A stretch of 64,000 bases of DNA from assembly GCA_947387575.1 (NCBI GenBank), contig CANDOC010000013.1, forward strand, positions 62,001-126,000. Direction: 5' to 3'. Made by a program: the position numbers and the translations under genes. A model generated the notes under the pieces. That model did no database searches. It saw only the letters and a program-made list of their open reading frames with translations, and had not been told where the DNA came from. The DNA comes from Spongorhabdus nitratireducens. Lineage in GTDB: Bacteria > Pseudomonadota > Gammaproteobacteria > Pseudomonadales > Endozoicomonadaceae. Shown piece by piece: positions 9,344 to 17,977 of this stretch (the stretch's first letter is position 1; every line of letters begins with the position of its first letter).

Positions 9344-10090
9344 TTATCTTGAAGCTGCAGTTTTGACTAAAGCGCTCACTGCTGGATACTTGAGTATTCC
9401 TACACCACTAAAGCCATCAGTCAGCGTCAGGTATTGCATGATTTTTCGGATGTGGTTATCTGTAGCTTTATTGCCCAGTGATGCGGCATGATCCAGAACC
9501 GCTTTTATCACGACAGGGAATGCTCCTACCTCTCGGTCGAAAATAGCATTCAGCCGGTCTTCATTTTTGAATAATTCTTTTGTATAGGCGTATGCGTCGT
9601 GTTTTGCTATACCTTCACTTTCTGCTGGGGCGAACGTCAGATGTGTCCCCCACCAAAGGCGTGCAATTCCATGTCGAATGAGCGATCCTCTGGTAACTGA
9701 GCCAGTATGAAGCAGCCAGCGACTCCGGACGCGACCCTTCCAGTTATTCTCGGGAAGAAGAGGCCAGCGCATTTCCATGTACTGCCTGTATGTAGCAAAA
9801 GCCAGATATGTCCAGAGCCTTGCGTCGGCGGCATTTGCCCGATCCTTTTCCCCAATATATTCATGTACGCGAGGTGCGTTGTCGACATCTATAGCCCCCC
9901 GCGTACTGTTGCAACTCAAAACATCTGGTATCCCCAAGCTTACCGGAAGAGGAAGCAGATTTTCGGGGTCGCTAAGTATAGCGTCTGCCTTACCCAGAAA
10001 CTCTTCTGGAGATGAAGCTGAATTCAGAGTAGCGAAAAGATCCAACAGAGCAGACTCAGTCAAGGCCTTGGCCTCAGTCCATTTTTTCAC
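9344..10090 (-). CDS. DUF6339-like protein, last gene of MORC-like ATPase operon
   Basis: 248 residues. The central pattern WTYLAFATYRQYMEMRW...RSRWLLH...RHGIARLWWGTHLT resembles what I remember of DUF6339 proteins (RNGIxRLWW core). No catalytic motif is recognised. The first half is variable; the second half is alpha-helical and ends IRKIMQYLTLTDGFSGVGIL. It starts 12 bases after the upstream gene, so it belongs to the same four-gene operon. Families of this kind have been seen near GHKL ATPases and restriction-type genes, hence a guessed role in defence. The family name rests on memory, without a search. Confidence 0.6.
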   Translation of the reverse strand: MKKWTEAKALTESALLDLFATLNSASSPEEFLGKADAILSDPENLLPLPVSLGIPDVLSCNSTRGAIDVDNAPRVHEYIGEKDRANAADARLWTYLAFATYRQYMEMRWPLLPENNWKGRVRSRWLLHTGSVTRGSLIRHGIARLWWGTHLTFAPAESEGIAKHDAYAYTKELFKNEDRLNAIFDREVGAFPVVIKAVLDHAASLGNKATDNHIRKIMQYLTLTDGFSGVGILKYPAVSALVKTAASR

Positions 10091-10102
10091 TGGTTTTCCT
10101 CC

Positions 10103-10933
10103 TCAAGAGACTGGCTTTTCAAGCATGAATCTATCAATCGGGTTTTCGAGAATTTTTTGTGCGAGCTCAATCTCGTCTTGATCCCAGCCCCCTCTGGTTT
10201 CAACCTGCTTGTTTAGCGCTACATACCAAGCGTAGTCGTCCAGCAGTTCACTTCGGTTAGACTTTATGAAGCTCAATGTCTGTATGAGAGCAGGCAGTAC
10301 AACCAGTGAGATTTGTAAGTCCGGCTGATTAGAAAATAAGCTGAACTGTCCGATAATTTTTTCCGGAATCCGGACTTTTACGGTTTCGTTACCGTGTAAA
10401 TCGACCTTAATGCCCTTATGGTGTCTGCTGCTAACAAATTCAAAACAGCTTCCAACTGGAGGATTCAAGGGGTCGTACAATTTTTCAGCCATGAAGCTGA
10501 TACGGCCTCCGTAAGCCAGGACATCGCCCGGTTTGAGATCGAACCTTGCTCCCTCATAATCCGGATGCTGGTTGGCCCAGTAATGACCCTTTACTTCTTT
10601 TGCAACGATAACCCGTATGTCGACATGAAACTTGCCTTTGAGATCTTGCTGATCCAACGAAGTACTGAACTTAAAGCCTGTCGGTGTTCGCTGTTTTAGT
10701 CTTGGTTCTATCTCGCCAGTTGAGATGGCAGAGGAGCAACGCCAATTTAGGCTATGAATAGCATAACCACTTTCTATCAATTGAATGAGATCGGCATCCT
10801 CAGTACGAATCTCATAAGTGATTTCGATATCTTCCTGAGTCAGAGCAGCGCAAGGATTGATTACCTCAAAGCTGGAAGAAACATCGTCAGAATTATCAAT
10901 AACAGGGTGAGGATATGAGCCACGATTTGCCAT
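10103..10933 (-). CDS. Unknown protein of MORC-like ATPase operon
   Basis: 276 residues, no signal peptide, no membrane segment, no recognised domain. The first ~200 residues are predicted beta-rich (YEIRTEDADLIQLIESGYAIHSLNWRCS, FHVDIRVIVAKEVKG); the last ~80 are helical (SLVVLPALIQTLSFIK...). Its ATG shares one base with the stop of the ATPase gene (TAATG), so it is translationally coupled to it and probably forms a complex with it at fixed stoichiometry. Function unknown; structural or substrate-recognition subunit is a guess. Confidence 0.7.
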   Translation of the reverse strand: MANRGSYPHPVIDNSDDVSSSFEVINPCAALTQEDIEITYEIRTEDADLIQLIESGYAIHSLNWRCSSAISTGEIEPRLKQRTPTGFKFSTSLDQQDLKGKFHVDIRVIVAKEVKGHYWANQHPDYEGARFDLKPGDVLAYGGRISFMAEKLYDPLNPPVGSCFEFVSSRHHKGIKVDLHGNETVKVRIPEKIIGQFSLFSNQPDLQISLVVLPALIQTLSFIKSNRSELLDDYAWYVALNKQVETRGGWDQDEIELAQKILENPIDRFMLEKPVS

Positions 10934-12786
10934 TATGCCACCCCCAGACGATAACGCTCGCCGGCAGGCATATATATATCAATGCGTGTTCTCTGACCGC
11001 CCTTTAATGTCAGATTTTTCAAAATATTCCCTGAGAACTCAATATCAACAAGCTGTTCTGAGCAATGCAGGACTGCGCGGGAAATAGAAAGACTGAAGCT
11101 TTTCTCAGGTTTCCCTTCTGGTCCCAGAGCCACCAGTTTAAGATCGCCTGTTTTTGTTTTATCAGCCGTAATAGCCAGAGCTGTGATTGAAGAATCGTTA
11201 CATTGATTTGAACTACTCCAGCTTCTGAAGGATATATCTTGTTTCTGGATGAGTGACGATTCTTTATCTTCGGTCACTTCGCCTTTTTCCTTCGGTTTCT
11301 TTTCGTCACCGAATTTTTCATATACGCCAGCGATTGGTGGGCGAATGATAGTCGTAGTAACTGTTGGTTTCTGCTGGATGGGCATGCCGGAAACTGTGCT
11401 TGATTCCGTTTCAGGGCCTGTTTCATCGTGCTTTGGTACATCGCCAGAAGGCTTGCCACCTGTGCCGGCAGTCACACTTGTCATAGGAAGAAATCGAGGA
11501 AGTCCCTTTATCTCTACTTTTTCACCTACTTCTGCTGTAACTTTTTTTGTGAGTGCGTCTCTGACGAAACGCTTCAGATCTTTGATTACTTTTTTTCCGT
11601 CCGCTGGTCCATCCTCTACATCCCATTTATCATGCGCTGGGGGCTCCAATTGCCGCAGGTACTTGTTCCCTTCTGGACTATCACAAATGAGAATAGCCGC
11701 GTACTTCGCTGTGATCACATTATGCTTGAAAGTGTCGATTTTCATCAGCGGTGCGCGCATTGTTATGGTGTGCAGTTTTGCATCAAGACTGTCATCCATG
11801 TTGATGTACAATCTGACCATTCCAACGTTCTTAATAATTTTCTCTACCGGATCAGGATCCTGAAGAGCTTGATAGAAAGCGTGCGCTTTTTGACTTTTCC
11901 TTGTATACCCAGGCAGAGTATCAGCATCTAGAACCCAATGTTTTTTTCCATATGCGATGCCTTCAACAACAAGGTGGCCTTTTGCAATTTTTACCATGAA
12001 ATTGTCTATTATATGGTCACGCAGATCTTTAAGCTCCGGGTCTTCTTGTGCCCATCGATAGCCAAGGATGAACATATCCGTACCTGGTTCAGTCCTCTCA
12101 GAAAAGGGCCCTATTTTTGGAGCTGGCCTTAGATACTCAGTGTTTTTATTATTGAGTTTTTTGAAAGAACCGCCTGCCTGAAATTTAGCACCATTTAGGG
12201 TGTGAGAAGCATATCTTGCATACCCAGTAAATACTGACTCATGAGTATCCTCGGGAATTGATGAATAAAGCACAGTACACACATCTGAAGCCGAAATGCC
12301 AACTATCGACCCAACTCCTCCTGCGCCTCCGCTTCCGCGTCCATCATCAAGTGAAATGCCCGTCCCGCCAAGCGTAGCACGAGTAATTTGTGAGTAGTCC
12401 TCGTTCTCATTACCCTGCAACCCCGTTGTGTGATAATCAGAATATCTGAGTACTGGTAATGTTTGTTTCTTCAAGAAGTTAGAGGCCGTAACCATCTTTT
12501 TATGCCCCATTAATTCCGTGGTTTGTTTTACTACTGCCTCTACATGCTCGCTTAGCCCACCCACATCTGGAATGTCCTTGGTACTCATTGCTTCGAGTTC
12601 AAACACAACCCGAATCGGACCATCTGCATGCTTGCCAGGATTGTCCGTACTGTTCTGAAGGGCCTCACGTACTAATGCTGCTATCGGATTCAGATTTGTA
12701 AAAAGCTTTTGTGTTGGATCATTAGGCCCTTCAGGATTGCTGCCCCTACGGTCTGGAAACACAAATCCGTATTCTATCGTTGTCAT
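10933..12786 (-). CDS. MORC/MutL-like GHKL ATPase
   Basis: 617 residues. The GHKL nucleotide-binding boxes are visible: N box ALVREALQNSTDN (Glu41, Asn45); G1 box RYSDYHTTGLQG (Asp117, Gly122), which matches the DxNTxGL form of MORC-like bacterial ATPases rather than histidine kinases; and a Gly-rich lid GRGSGGAGGVGSIVG (150-163). A transducer-like region follows (MRAPLMKIDTF). Then comes a Pro/Thr/Lys-rich linker (about 430-510) and a C-terminal beta domain with NQCNDSSITALAITAD. Such MORC-like ATPases have been linked to restriction-modification and phage defence (Iyer and Aravind). It is the centre of a four-gene operon with TAATG couplings on both sides. No nuclease or methylase is encoded nearby. 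Confidence 0.75.
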   Translation of the reverse strand: MTTIEYGFVFPDRRGSNPEGPNDPTQKLFTNLNPIAALVREALQNSTDNPGKHADGPIRVVFELEAMSTKDIPDVGGLSEHVEAVVKQTTELMGHKKMVTASNFLKKQTLPVLRYSDYHTTGLQGNENEDYSQITRATLGGTGISLDDGRGSGGAGGVGSIVGISASDVCTVLYSSIPEDTHESVFTGYARYASHTLNGAKFQAGGSFKKLNNKNTEYLRPAPKIGPFSERTEPGTDMFILGYRWAQEDPELKDLRDHIIDNFMVKIAKGHLVVEGIAYGKKHWVLDADTLPGYTRKSQKAHAFYQALQDPDPVEKIIKNVGMVRLYINMDDSLDAKLHTITMRAPLMKIDTFKHNVITAKYAAILICDSPEGNKYLRQLEPPAHDKWDVEDGPADGKKVIKDLKRFVRDALTKKVTAEVGEKVEIKGLPRFLPMTSVTAGTGGKPSGDVPKHDETGPETESSTVSGMPIQQKPTVTTTIIRPPIAGVYEKFGDEKKPKEKGEVTEDKESSLIQKQDISFRSWSSSNQCNDSSITALAITADKTKTGDLKLVALGPEGKPEKSFSLSISRAVLHCSEQLVDIEFSGNILKNLTLKGGQRTRIDIYMPAGERYRLGVA

Positions 12787-13010
12787 TAAAAATTCACCTT
12801 CCTGGTTGATTTCGATCCAGTGTCGAAAAGGGCTCGAACTTTATCGAGTTCTTGAAAAATCGGTTTAAAAAGCCGCTCAACCTCTTCCTCTGAATAGGAG
12901 TAGTTCTTTTGACTGGCCAGATTGCCAAGCAGGGATATTTCTCGAATCAAACGGTTACCTCTCGATTCCGCGAGTCTTCGGAAGCGTTCATTTTTCGTTT
13001 CTGTGCTCAT
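12786..13010 (-). CDS. Small helical protein, first gene of MORC-like ATPase operon
   Basis: 74 residues from the ATG at 13010 (MSTETKNERF...); an in-frame start at 13031 is less likely. It is entirely helical and charged. The pattern RFRRLAESR...LLGNLASQKNYSYSEEEVERLFKPIFQEL resembles small accessory proteins I have seen beside conflict-system genes, but I cannot name the family. Its stop overlaps the ATPase start (TAATG), so both proteins are made together; it may regulate or tether the ATPase. Confidence 0.65.
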   Translation of the reverse strand: MSTETKNERFRRLAESRGNRLIREISLLGNLASQKNYSYSEEEVERLFKPIFQELDKVRALFDTGSKSTRKVNF

Positions 13011-13786
13011 ATTTCTCCCATCGAGAGGCATATGCTAGACATAAAGCAAGGCCAAATGGTCTTGTTTTATAGACATCAACTTGATTGTTTGTGAGACTGA
13101 CTTTAATAAAATTATTATCTGCGTCAGCTAAATGCTGTGCTGGAAAACCTACATGAAAATTTTATATTTCAAAACTCTTGAAATATAAGTTTAAAAAATC
13201 ATCTTCATACTGACTATTCATTTCTGGTTGTTCGCTACATCTTGTTCTAACTGGTTGAGGTAGTTTAAGTGTTATATCCATATTGTTAACCGATTATGTA
13301 AAGATTGTGTATGCGTGTAATGGGTTGGAAAAACAGAATACCTGTTTCGACTGTCCGGCTAGAATATATGCCTTTTCGTGAGAAGTAAAATGTTGTTAGA
13401 GGCGAGATGTGGGTTTGTCAACAAAAAAGTTTAATTTCTTTAGAAGGGATATATAGTTTCGTCAACAGAGAGTTGATTTTTTTAGAAGTGAAAAACGATT
13501 TCGTCAACAATATGATCCAAGATGTTATGAAGTTAAATGGATTTATTAAAGCTCAATCTGTTTATCAAATAAGCAATATTTGATGTTTTTAAATTCTTAT
13601 TAAGTATGGAAAACTGAATGATTTTATAATTAATAAGATAATGATCTTTTCTCTGAATTGACAAACCCTGAAAATAATATTTTTTTCTGAACTAAAATAA
13701 TTTAGGATGTTTTAAGGGATCCTAACCCGCAACTATTCGGATAGGAAAAACTGCTGTTGGTGTGCTAAAAAACTGGAGAAAAGATA
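13011..13786. other. AT-rich gene-free region upstream of the ATPase operon
   Basis: About 775 bases without a credible frame. It must hold the promoter of the minus-strand operon. It also carries the three-copy repeat listed separately and long A/T runs. No tRNA, no toxin gene and no IS end seen. Confidence 0.5.
13396..13509. repeat. Three spaced copies of TTAGA(A/G)G...GTCAACA, period about 43 bp
   Basis: GTCAACA occurs at 13417, 13461 and 13503 (spacing 44 and 42), each preceded by TT or TTC and, about 20-26 bases before, by TTAGAGG or TTTAGAAG. The copies are imperfect. They could be iteron-like or operator repeats in front of the island genes, or a short relic array. Confidence 0.5.
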
Positions 13787-14029
13787 GTGGATAAGAGGTT
13801 AAGTGATTTTGATCCGGCTGAATTTCTTGATAGTCAGGAAAAAATCGAAAATTATCTAAAAGAAGCTCTGGAAACAGGTGACGCTGATTTTATTGCAGAT
13901 TCGCTGAGTGTCATTGCAAGAGCTAAATTAATCAATGCATTAAAGGAAGGTGAAAAAAGCGGGGTATGTGAAAAATCTCCAGAGGAAATGATAAAGAAAA
14001 TATTAGAAGATAAAAATGACAGTAGTTAA
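13787..14029 (+). CDS. Addiction-module antidote-like N-terminal domain without its HTH
   Basis: 80 residues from a GTG start with GGAG upstream. The first 45 residues (DFDPAEFLDSQEKIENYLKEALETGDADFIADSLSVIARAK) match the N-terminal pattern of HigA/TIGR02684-type antidote proteins that pair with RelE-like toxins. The Xre-type helix-turn-helix that normally follows is replaced by a short unrelated tail ending LEDKNDSS. No toxin gene lies upstream or downstream. Either a decayed antitoxin, or an antidote domain reused without DNA binding. Confidence 0.6.
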   Translation: MDKRLSDFDPAEFLDSQEKIENYLKEALETGDADFIADSLSVIARAKLINALKEGEKSGVCEKSPEEMIKKILEDKNDSS

Positions 14030-14444
14030 TCATTATGTATTCAAACTGATGAATAAGGAGTCTAGGAGCCTCCCTAGGTTCCTGGATTGGATTTTCTGCC
14101 ATCAATTTCTTGTCGTTATATTGTATACCAATGGTTTTCAATCAAATAGTCATTCTGGTCAATGCATTAAATTTGATAATAAGTTACTCCGCTGGCTAAG
14201 GTTTTGTATTCAGAATCAACTACTCAATGCCGAGCACTCTTGCCCTTCAGCAAGTTCATTTTCCAGGGAGATACAAAAAATAACAAATCTTTTGCCTTAC
14301 CCATGATAATAAAAAAATCCAAATTTTATTGGGTTTTTTTAATTGTTTAGCATGCAGTAGTGGTTTGTGTTGACAAAGGGGCGTTGCATCTGACACGGAT
14401 CGTACTGTAAAAACAAGGCTAACTTTGGTCATGAAGAGGTGGAT
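14030..14444 (+). other. Intergenic, ends with a possible terminator
   Basis: No supported gene; a 96-codon frame here overlaps an equal frame on the other strand and has no coding character. The only clear element is the AT-rich hairpin at 14311-14340. Confidence 0.4.
14311..14340 (+). terminator. Possible intrinsic terminator
   Basis: AAAAAAATCC and GGGTTTTTTT form a 10-bp stem with one G-U pair, and the right arm itself is a T-run. Weak stem; placed downstream of the antidote-like gene. Confidence 0.4.
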
Positions 14445-15119
14445 ATGGAGCTGTTTAGTTACAGGGATGACCCTGTTATGGAGCAGATGCAAGAGGAGGG
14501 CTATGACATTTGTAGCTGGTGTCGGTGGCTGAATATGGTGATTGAGGGAATAACACAAGGGTATTTTTTGCACTGCCAAAGTTTTACCCGTTATCTGCTT
14601 GTTATGTTGTATATAACTTGGGGTGAGTGTCTTGGGAAAACACCGAGGGAGGGCATCAAACCACTGTTCGGTTCACATAATTTGCCAGAAATGGAGGTGC
14701 CGCTATGGAAAATGGTTGAAGATACTACAGCTCGTATGTGTTGGTTGAATGTAATGTTTTGGCGACCGCTACGGAAGGATATTGACCAATGGCTGGAACC
14801 CCGGAGTGTCAATATGCCCGAGTTTTTTTACATTGAGCCCGCAGCCAGAGCTTTAAAGTTAATCGCCAGGGAACTCTGGTGGATTACTTGTGATTACCAA
14901 CAGGTTAAGGACGGTACAGAATTTATCGGAGTTCACCGTTACAATCAGGTTCCCCAGACAGAATTTCTCGATATAGAAAGAGAAATACTTATTGATGATT
15001 TTGTCAGCAACGTCCAGCGGATCAGGGAATTCCCCTCGGCCTTCAATCGGATAGTTATCACGTCTGGTAGTCCCGAGCAAGTAATAGCCGAAGCACGCAA
15101 AGTGATTCGGGTACGGTAA
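14445..15119 (+). CDS. Tryptophan-rich orphan protein
   Basis: 224 residues from the ATG at 14445, which has AAGAGG five bases upstream. It is rich in Trp and Met (CSWCRWLN, LYITWGECLG, MCWLNVMFWRPL, ELWWITCDYQ) but has no continuous membrane segment and no signal peptide. Predicted all-helical except near the end. No family recognised. It is followed 30 bases later by a broken Xre/MbcA-like antitoxin, so a toxin role is possible but it does not look like a RES domain. Lower G+C than the core, consistent with transfer. Confidence 0.6.
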   Translation: MELFSYRDDPVMEQMQEEGYDICSWCRWLNMVIEGITQGYFLHCQSFTRYLLVMLYITWGECLGKTPREGIKPLFGSHNLPEMEVPLWKMVEDTTARMCWLNVMFWRPLRKDIDQWLEPRSVNMPEFFYIEPAARALKLIARELWWITCDYQQVKDGTEFIGVHRYNQVPQTEFLDIEREILIDDFVSNVQRIREFPSAFNRIVITSGSPEQVIAEARKVIRVR

Positions 15120-15149
15120 AAATGTTTCTTGTAAACTGAAGGTGAAAAA

Positions 15150-15479
15150 ATGAGTAGAGTAGTCCATTCTCAGGAAACAGAATTAATAAAAATACAGTCA
15201 ATAGAGCCGTTTAAGATCCAGAGATTTGGCCGAGTACAATATTATCTGTTTTCGACCCTTCTCTAGAGCATAAAAAGAGATGTTGCACTAGATTTTATTA
15301 GATTCTATCGTTTGCTATTTAGTCTGATGAACGGAAGTTCTGAAAATATGAGTCATTGGATAAAAGCTTATAACTTTGGAATAATGGGAATTCAAAATCA
15401 ACAAGTTGACACTTATACAGGGATGAATAAAGTGCTTCGCTATCTTCAATCAGTCAGTTCTGCAAGTTTTTCTTATTGA
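15150..15479 (+). pseudogene. Xre/MbcA/ParS-type antitoxin remnant with in-frame TAG
   Basis: One frame of 109 codons runs from ATG 15150 to TGA 15477, interrupted only by TAG at 15264-15266. The C-terminal part (LMNGSSENMSHWIKAYNFGI...QVDTYTGMNKVLRYL) fits the MbcA/ParS toxin-binding domain: the pattern W-hydrophobic...T-x-x-G...V-x-x-L. The N-terminal 38 residues are not diagnostic. A GGTG lies before the ATG. A shorter product from the internal ATG at 15330 is conceivable. No RES toxin is adjacent. Confidence 0.5.
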
Positions 15480-15489
15480 TTAAATGATG

Positions 15490-15693
15490 TCATGAACTTG
15501 ATCTTATAGATTTGGTTAAGTTTTTAGAGTTCTTTTTTATACTGTTAGCAGTATTAAAGATAACTTTGAAAGAAATCGGATTTTCTTCAATAAAAATTAT
15601 TTCGCTGGTTTTTTTCTGATCAGTCACTACCAGTTTGTATAAAGCACCATTCTTTTGCCTGAAATGGTGCTTCCGATATTCAGTAATTGGCAA
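15490..15693 (-). CDS. Doubtful small basic ORF after the DUF2955 gene
   Basis: 67 codons from a TTG that overlaps the 3' end of the DUF2955 gene. Basic, with no recognised domain. The overlap suggests possible coupling, but TTG start, lack of family and AT-rich composition make it weak. Confidence 0.25.
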   Translation of the reverse strand: MPITEYRKHHFRQKNGALYKLVVTDQKKTSEIIFIEENPISFKVIFNTANSIKKNSKNLTKSIRSSS

Positions 15694-16696
15694 CTACCGA
15701 GGTGCGCGTACTTAAAGGGTCACAAACCCTGTGATGAACAACCCACATCGCCATAGTTGTCATCACCACCACAAAAAAAATAGAACTGAATCTGTAAAGA
15801 ATGGCGAAGAACGCATCCTGCTGTTCAGGAATAAGCGAGGTTGTCAGTGGCACCGACAGTGCAGATATCGCTGAAAAGGCTATCCCGGATTGAAGAGCCC
15901 CCCTTGAAAATAATCGGCTGAAGAGTCCGAGGGGGATGATAAAAGCCAGCCAGAACAACCAGCCATAGGCATACCACTCTCCTAATAAGAGCTGAATCAT
16001 CAGTCCGGCCAGACATCCCAGCGCTGTTCCAAGTATTCTGATTTTGCCCATGCCTTTTGACCCCTCAAGGTTCATGGGCGCGAGTATGATTACGATCGAC
16101 ACCAGTGCCGCAAGAGAGTCGGATAGCTCCATTATCTGAAAAACGACAAAACTCAGCATGGCGATAATCCAGCCCATGGCAGCATGGGATATTTTATCGG
16201 TATTGCTTTTTGGTAGAGGAGGGGATGCCGCTGCATCATCGGCTGTATTTGGAAAAATCCAGTAAGACAGTGTGCTGATAATGACACTGGAAACGGCAAT
16301 AACCCATGTATTGATATTAAAGTCTTCGATATCTGTCGCATCGTAACTGGCCAGCATAAGGACAATTGATGAGACCAGTATTCCCACAAAACCAAAGATG
16401 TAGGTTTGAGGAAACATCATTGCTATACAGAAAACGGACATCATGATGCCGACAGCCAGAAGCATCAGCACCGGCTTGAACTGAAATAAATCTACAATGT
16501 AGGTTGCCGTGAGTGTCGAGAAAAACACGGCAAACAGAATAAGGAGCAGGCCTTTGAAGTTAAAATCGTTCATGGCATTCAGCATGAACATCGGCATGAT
16601 CACGGCAAGAAAGCCATAAGACCATCCAAACAGCATTGAAAGTCCCAGACCGGTGGAGCAGCTGATCCATATACGCATTGATTTCACAGTTGCCAC
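15680..16696 (-). CDS. DUF2955 (FUSC-like) inner-membrane protein
   Basis: 338 residues from a GTG directly after the stop of the HlyD-type gene; an ATG at 16678 is an alternative. Two blocks of about five membrane segments each (WSYGFLAVIMPMFML..., then AAMGWIIAMLSFVVFQIM...) separated by a short hydrophilic part (FPNTADDAAASPPLPKSN) give the AaeB/FUSC-like architecture without the large cytoplasmic domain. Paired with a one-TM HlyD adaptor it probably exports a small aromatic or amphipathic compound. Last solid gene of the aldehyde dehydrogenase/HlyD/DUF2955 cluster. Confidence 0.82.
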   Translation of the reverse strand: MATVKSMRIWISCSTGLGLSMLFGWSYGFLAVIMPMFMLNAMNDFNFKGLLLILFAVFFSTLTATYIVDLFQFKPVLMLLAVGIMMSVFCIAMMFPQTYIFGFVGILVSSIVLMLASYDATDIEDFNINTWVIAVSSVIISTLSYWIFPNTADDAAASPPLPKSNTDKISHAAMGWIIAMLSFVVFQIMELSDSLAALVSIVIILAPMNLEGSKGMGKIRILGTALGCLAGLMIQLLLGEWYAYGWLFWLAFIIPLGLFSRLFSRGALQSGIAFSAISALSVPLTTSLIPEQQDAFFAILYRFSSIFFVVVMTTMAMWVVHHRVCDPLSTRTSVVANY

Positions 16697-17761
16697 CTAA
16701 TACAGAAAGTGAAGCCAGCTCATAAAATGGATCTGCAAGTTAGCCATAAACGACCATACTCTGTTTGTCTCTGAGTAAATCGTAACCGTGGCTCTTGAGC
16801 CGACAAAAAGCTGGTTGGGTATGCCGCTGGCGCTTTTGAAATGAACCGGAACACGTTGTGCGTCTCTTACCCAGCGATTACTGACGGCTACTTTTGCCAG
16901 CGTTCCGTTGGCTGTTTTTTGTGCTGTAAACACCCCAAAGTCGCGGCTTTTAAGGGTGAAGTCGAAGATCTCACCGGGTAATGCGTCGAATGTGACAAGT
17001 GCTGTCACATCACGCCCCAAGCTGGCGAGTGACTTCTCTCGAAAATCTGCTGTTACCCATAGATCTTTGGTAGGGATAAGGGCCAGGATAGGCTGGCCTG
17101 ATCTGGCAGTAGTTCCCTTCTGCACTTGCAGGTTGGTGATAACGCCATCACTGGGTGCCAGAATTCTGGTGTTGGATAAATCCAGTGCAGCCTGATCAAC
17201 CCGGCTTTCAGCAAGCTTTACACCGGTACTTTCACCCGGGGCATTACCAAGCTGAGCTTCAATGGTTTTCAGGTTCTGTTCTTCTGCCTTCAGGGTAAAT
17301 CGGGCTTTTTGATAATTTAACAGCGCATTGTCATAGCTTGATTCTGAAGCCAGCCGCTTTGAAAGCAGTTTTTTCTGGCGTGAGAGCTCTTTCTCTGCAT
17401 TGTTGAAGCTGGCTTTGGCACGGGCAATGTCAGCTTTTGCCGCCTCTCTTTGAGAATAAAGCGTATGCTCCCTTTCAATCGCTGACTGGAGGGCAAGTTC
17501 TGCTTCCTGTAGTGCGATCTCAAATTTACGAGGGTCGATAGATATCAGGAGGTCATTCTTCCTGACCCGCTGGTTGTTTTTAATATGAACCCTCTCCACA
17601 TTACCGGAAACCTCGGGAGACATTTGCACGGTATAGCTTTCGACACGTCCTTCAGAGGTGATCGGTGCGTGGCGGTCAGCAATAACCAGATAACAAAGCA
17701 GGGTTAAAAATATCAGCACCAGTGATTTCATCCACCGGTTAAAAATTCTTTCTGCGGCCAT
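16697..17761 (-). CDS. HlyD/EmrA/AaeA-type membrane-fusion protein
   Basis: 354 residues. One N-terminal membrane anchor (LVLIFLTLLCYLVIA), a biotinyl-lipoyl half (VQMSPEVSGNVERVHIKNNQRVRKNDLL), a long helical hairpin (about residues 85-170), then the second lipoyl half (ILAPSDGVITNLQVQKG) and beta-barrel. Such adaptors bridge an inner-membrane exporter to the periplasm. Its stop touches the start of the DUF2955 gene, so the two form the pump. Confidence 0.88.
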   Translation of the reverse strand: MAAERIFNRWMKSLVLIFLTLLCYLVIADRHAPITSEGRVESYTVQMSPEVSGNVERVHIKNNQRVRKNDLLISIDPRKFEIALQEAELALQSAIEREHTLYSQREAAKADIARAKASFNNAEKELSRQKKLLSKRLASESSYDNALLNYQKARFTLKAEEQNLKTIEAQLGNAPGESTGVKLAESRVDQAALDLSNTRILAPSDGVITNLQVQKGTTARSGQPILALIPTKDLWVTADFREKSLASLGRDVTALVTFDALPGEIFDFTLKSRDFGVFTAQKTANGTLAKVAVSNRWVRDAQRVPVHFKSASGIPNQLFVGSRATVTIYSETNRVWSFMANLQIHFMSWLHFLY

Positions 17762-17889
17762 AAATACACTTAAATCAATAGGGGATTCTGTTCAGTTAGC
17801 TGTCATACAGGCCATGCTGTATGAGGTTGGATTTTTCTGACATATGAACGCTATGACGGGTATATCAAAACGATGCCTGAGCCTGTTCC

Positions 17890-17924
17890 GGAAAACAAAA
17901 GCAGAGAGCTCAATTGCTCTCTGC
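17890..17924 (-). terminator. Intrinsic terminator of the aldehyde dehydrogenase gene
   Basis: GCAGAGAGC (17901-17909) and GCTCTCTGC (17916-17924) form a 9-bp stem; on the minus strand it is followed by TTTTGTTTT. Located 54 bases past the stop of the dehydrogenase, it separates that gene from the HlyD/DUF2955 pair. Confidence 0.75.
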
Positions 17925-17977
17925 CATAAATAAAAAAACGTGCTTTTATGTTTAAGTCGAATGACTCAGTCTGATTT

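Noticed and set aside
13396-13509. CRISPR array
   Set aside because: Repeat core is only 7 identical bases, units are imperfect and only three; no cas genes.
14016-14306. 96-codon plus frame in the island
   Set aside because: No ribosome site that stands out, no family, overlapped by equal frames on the other strand.
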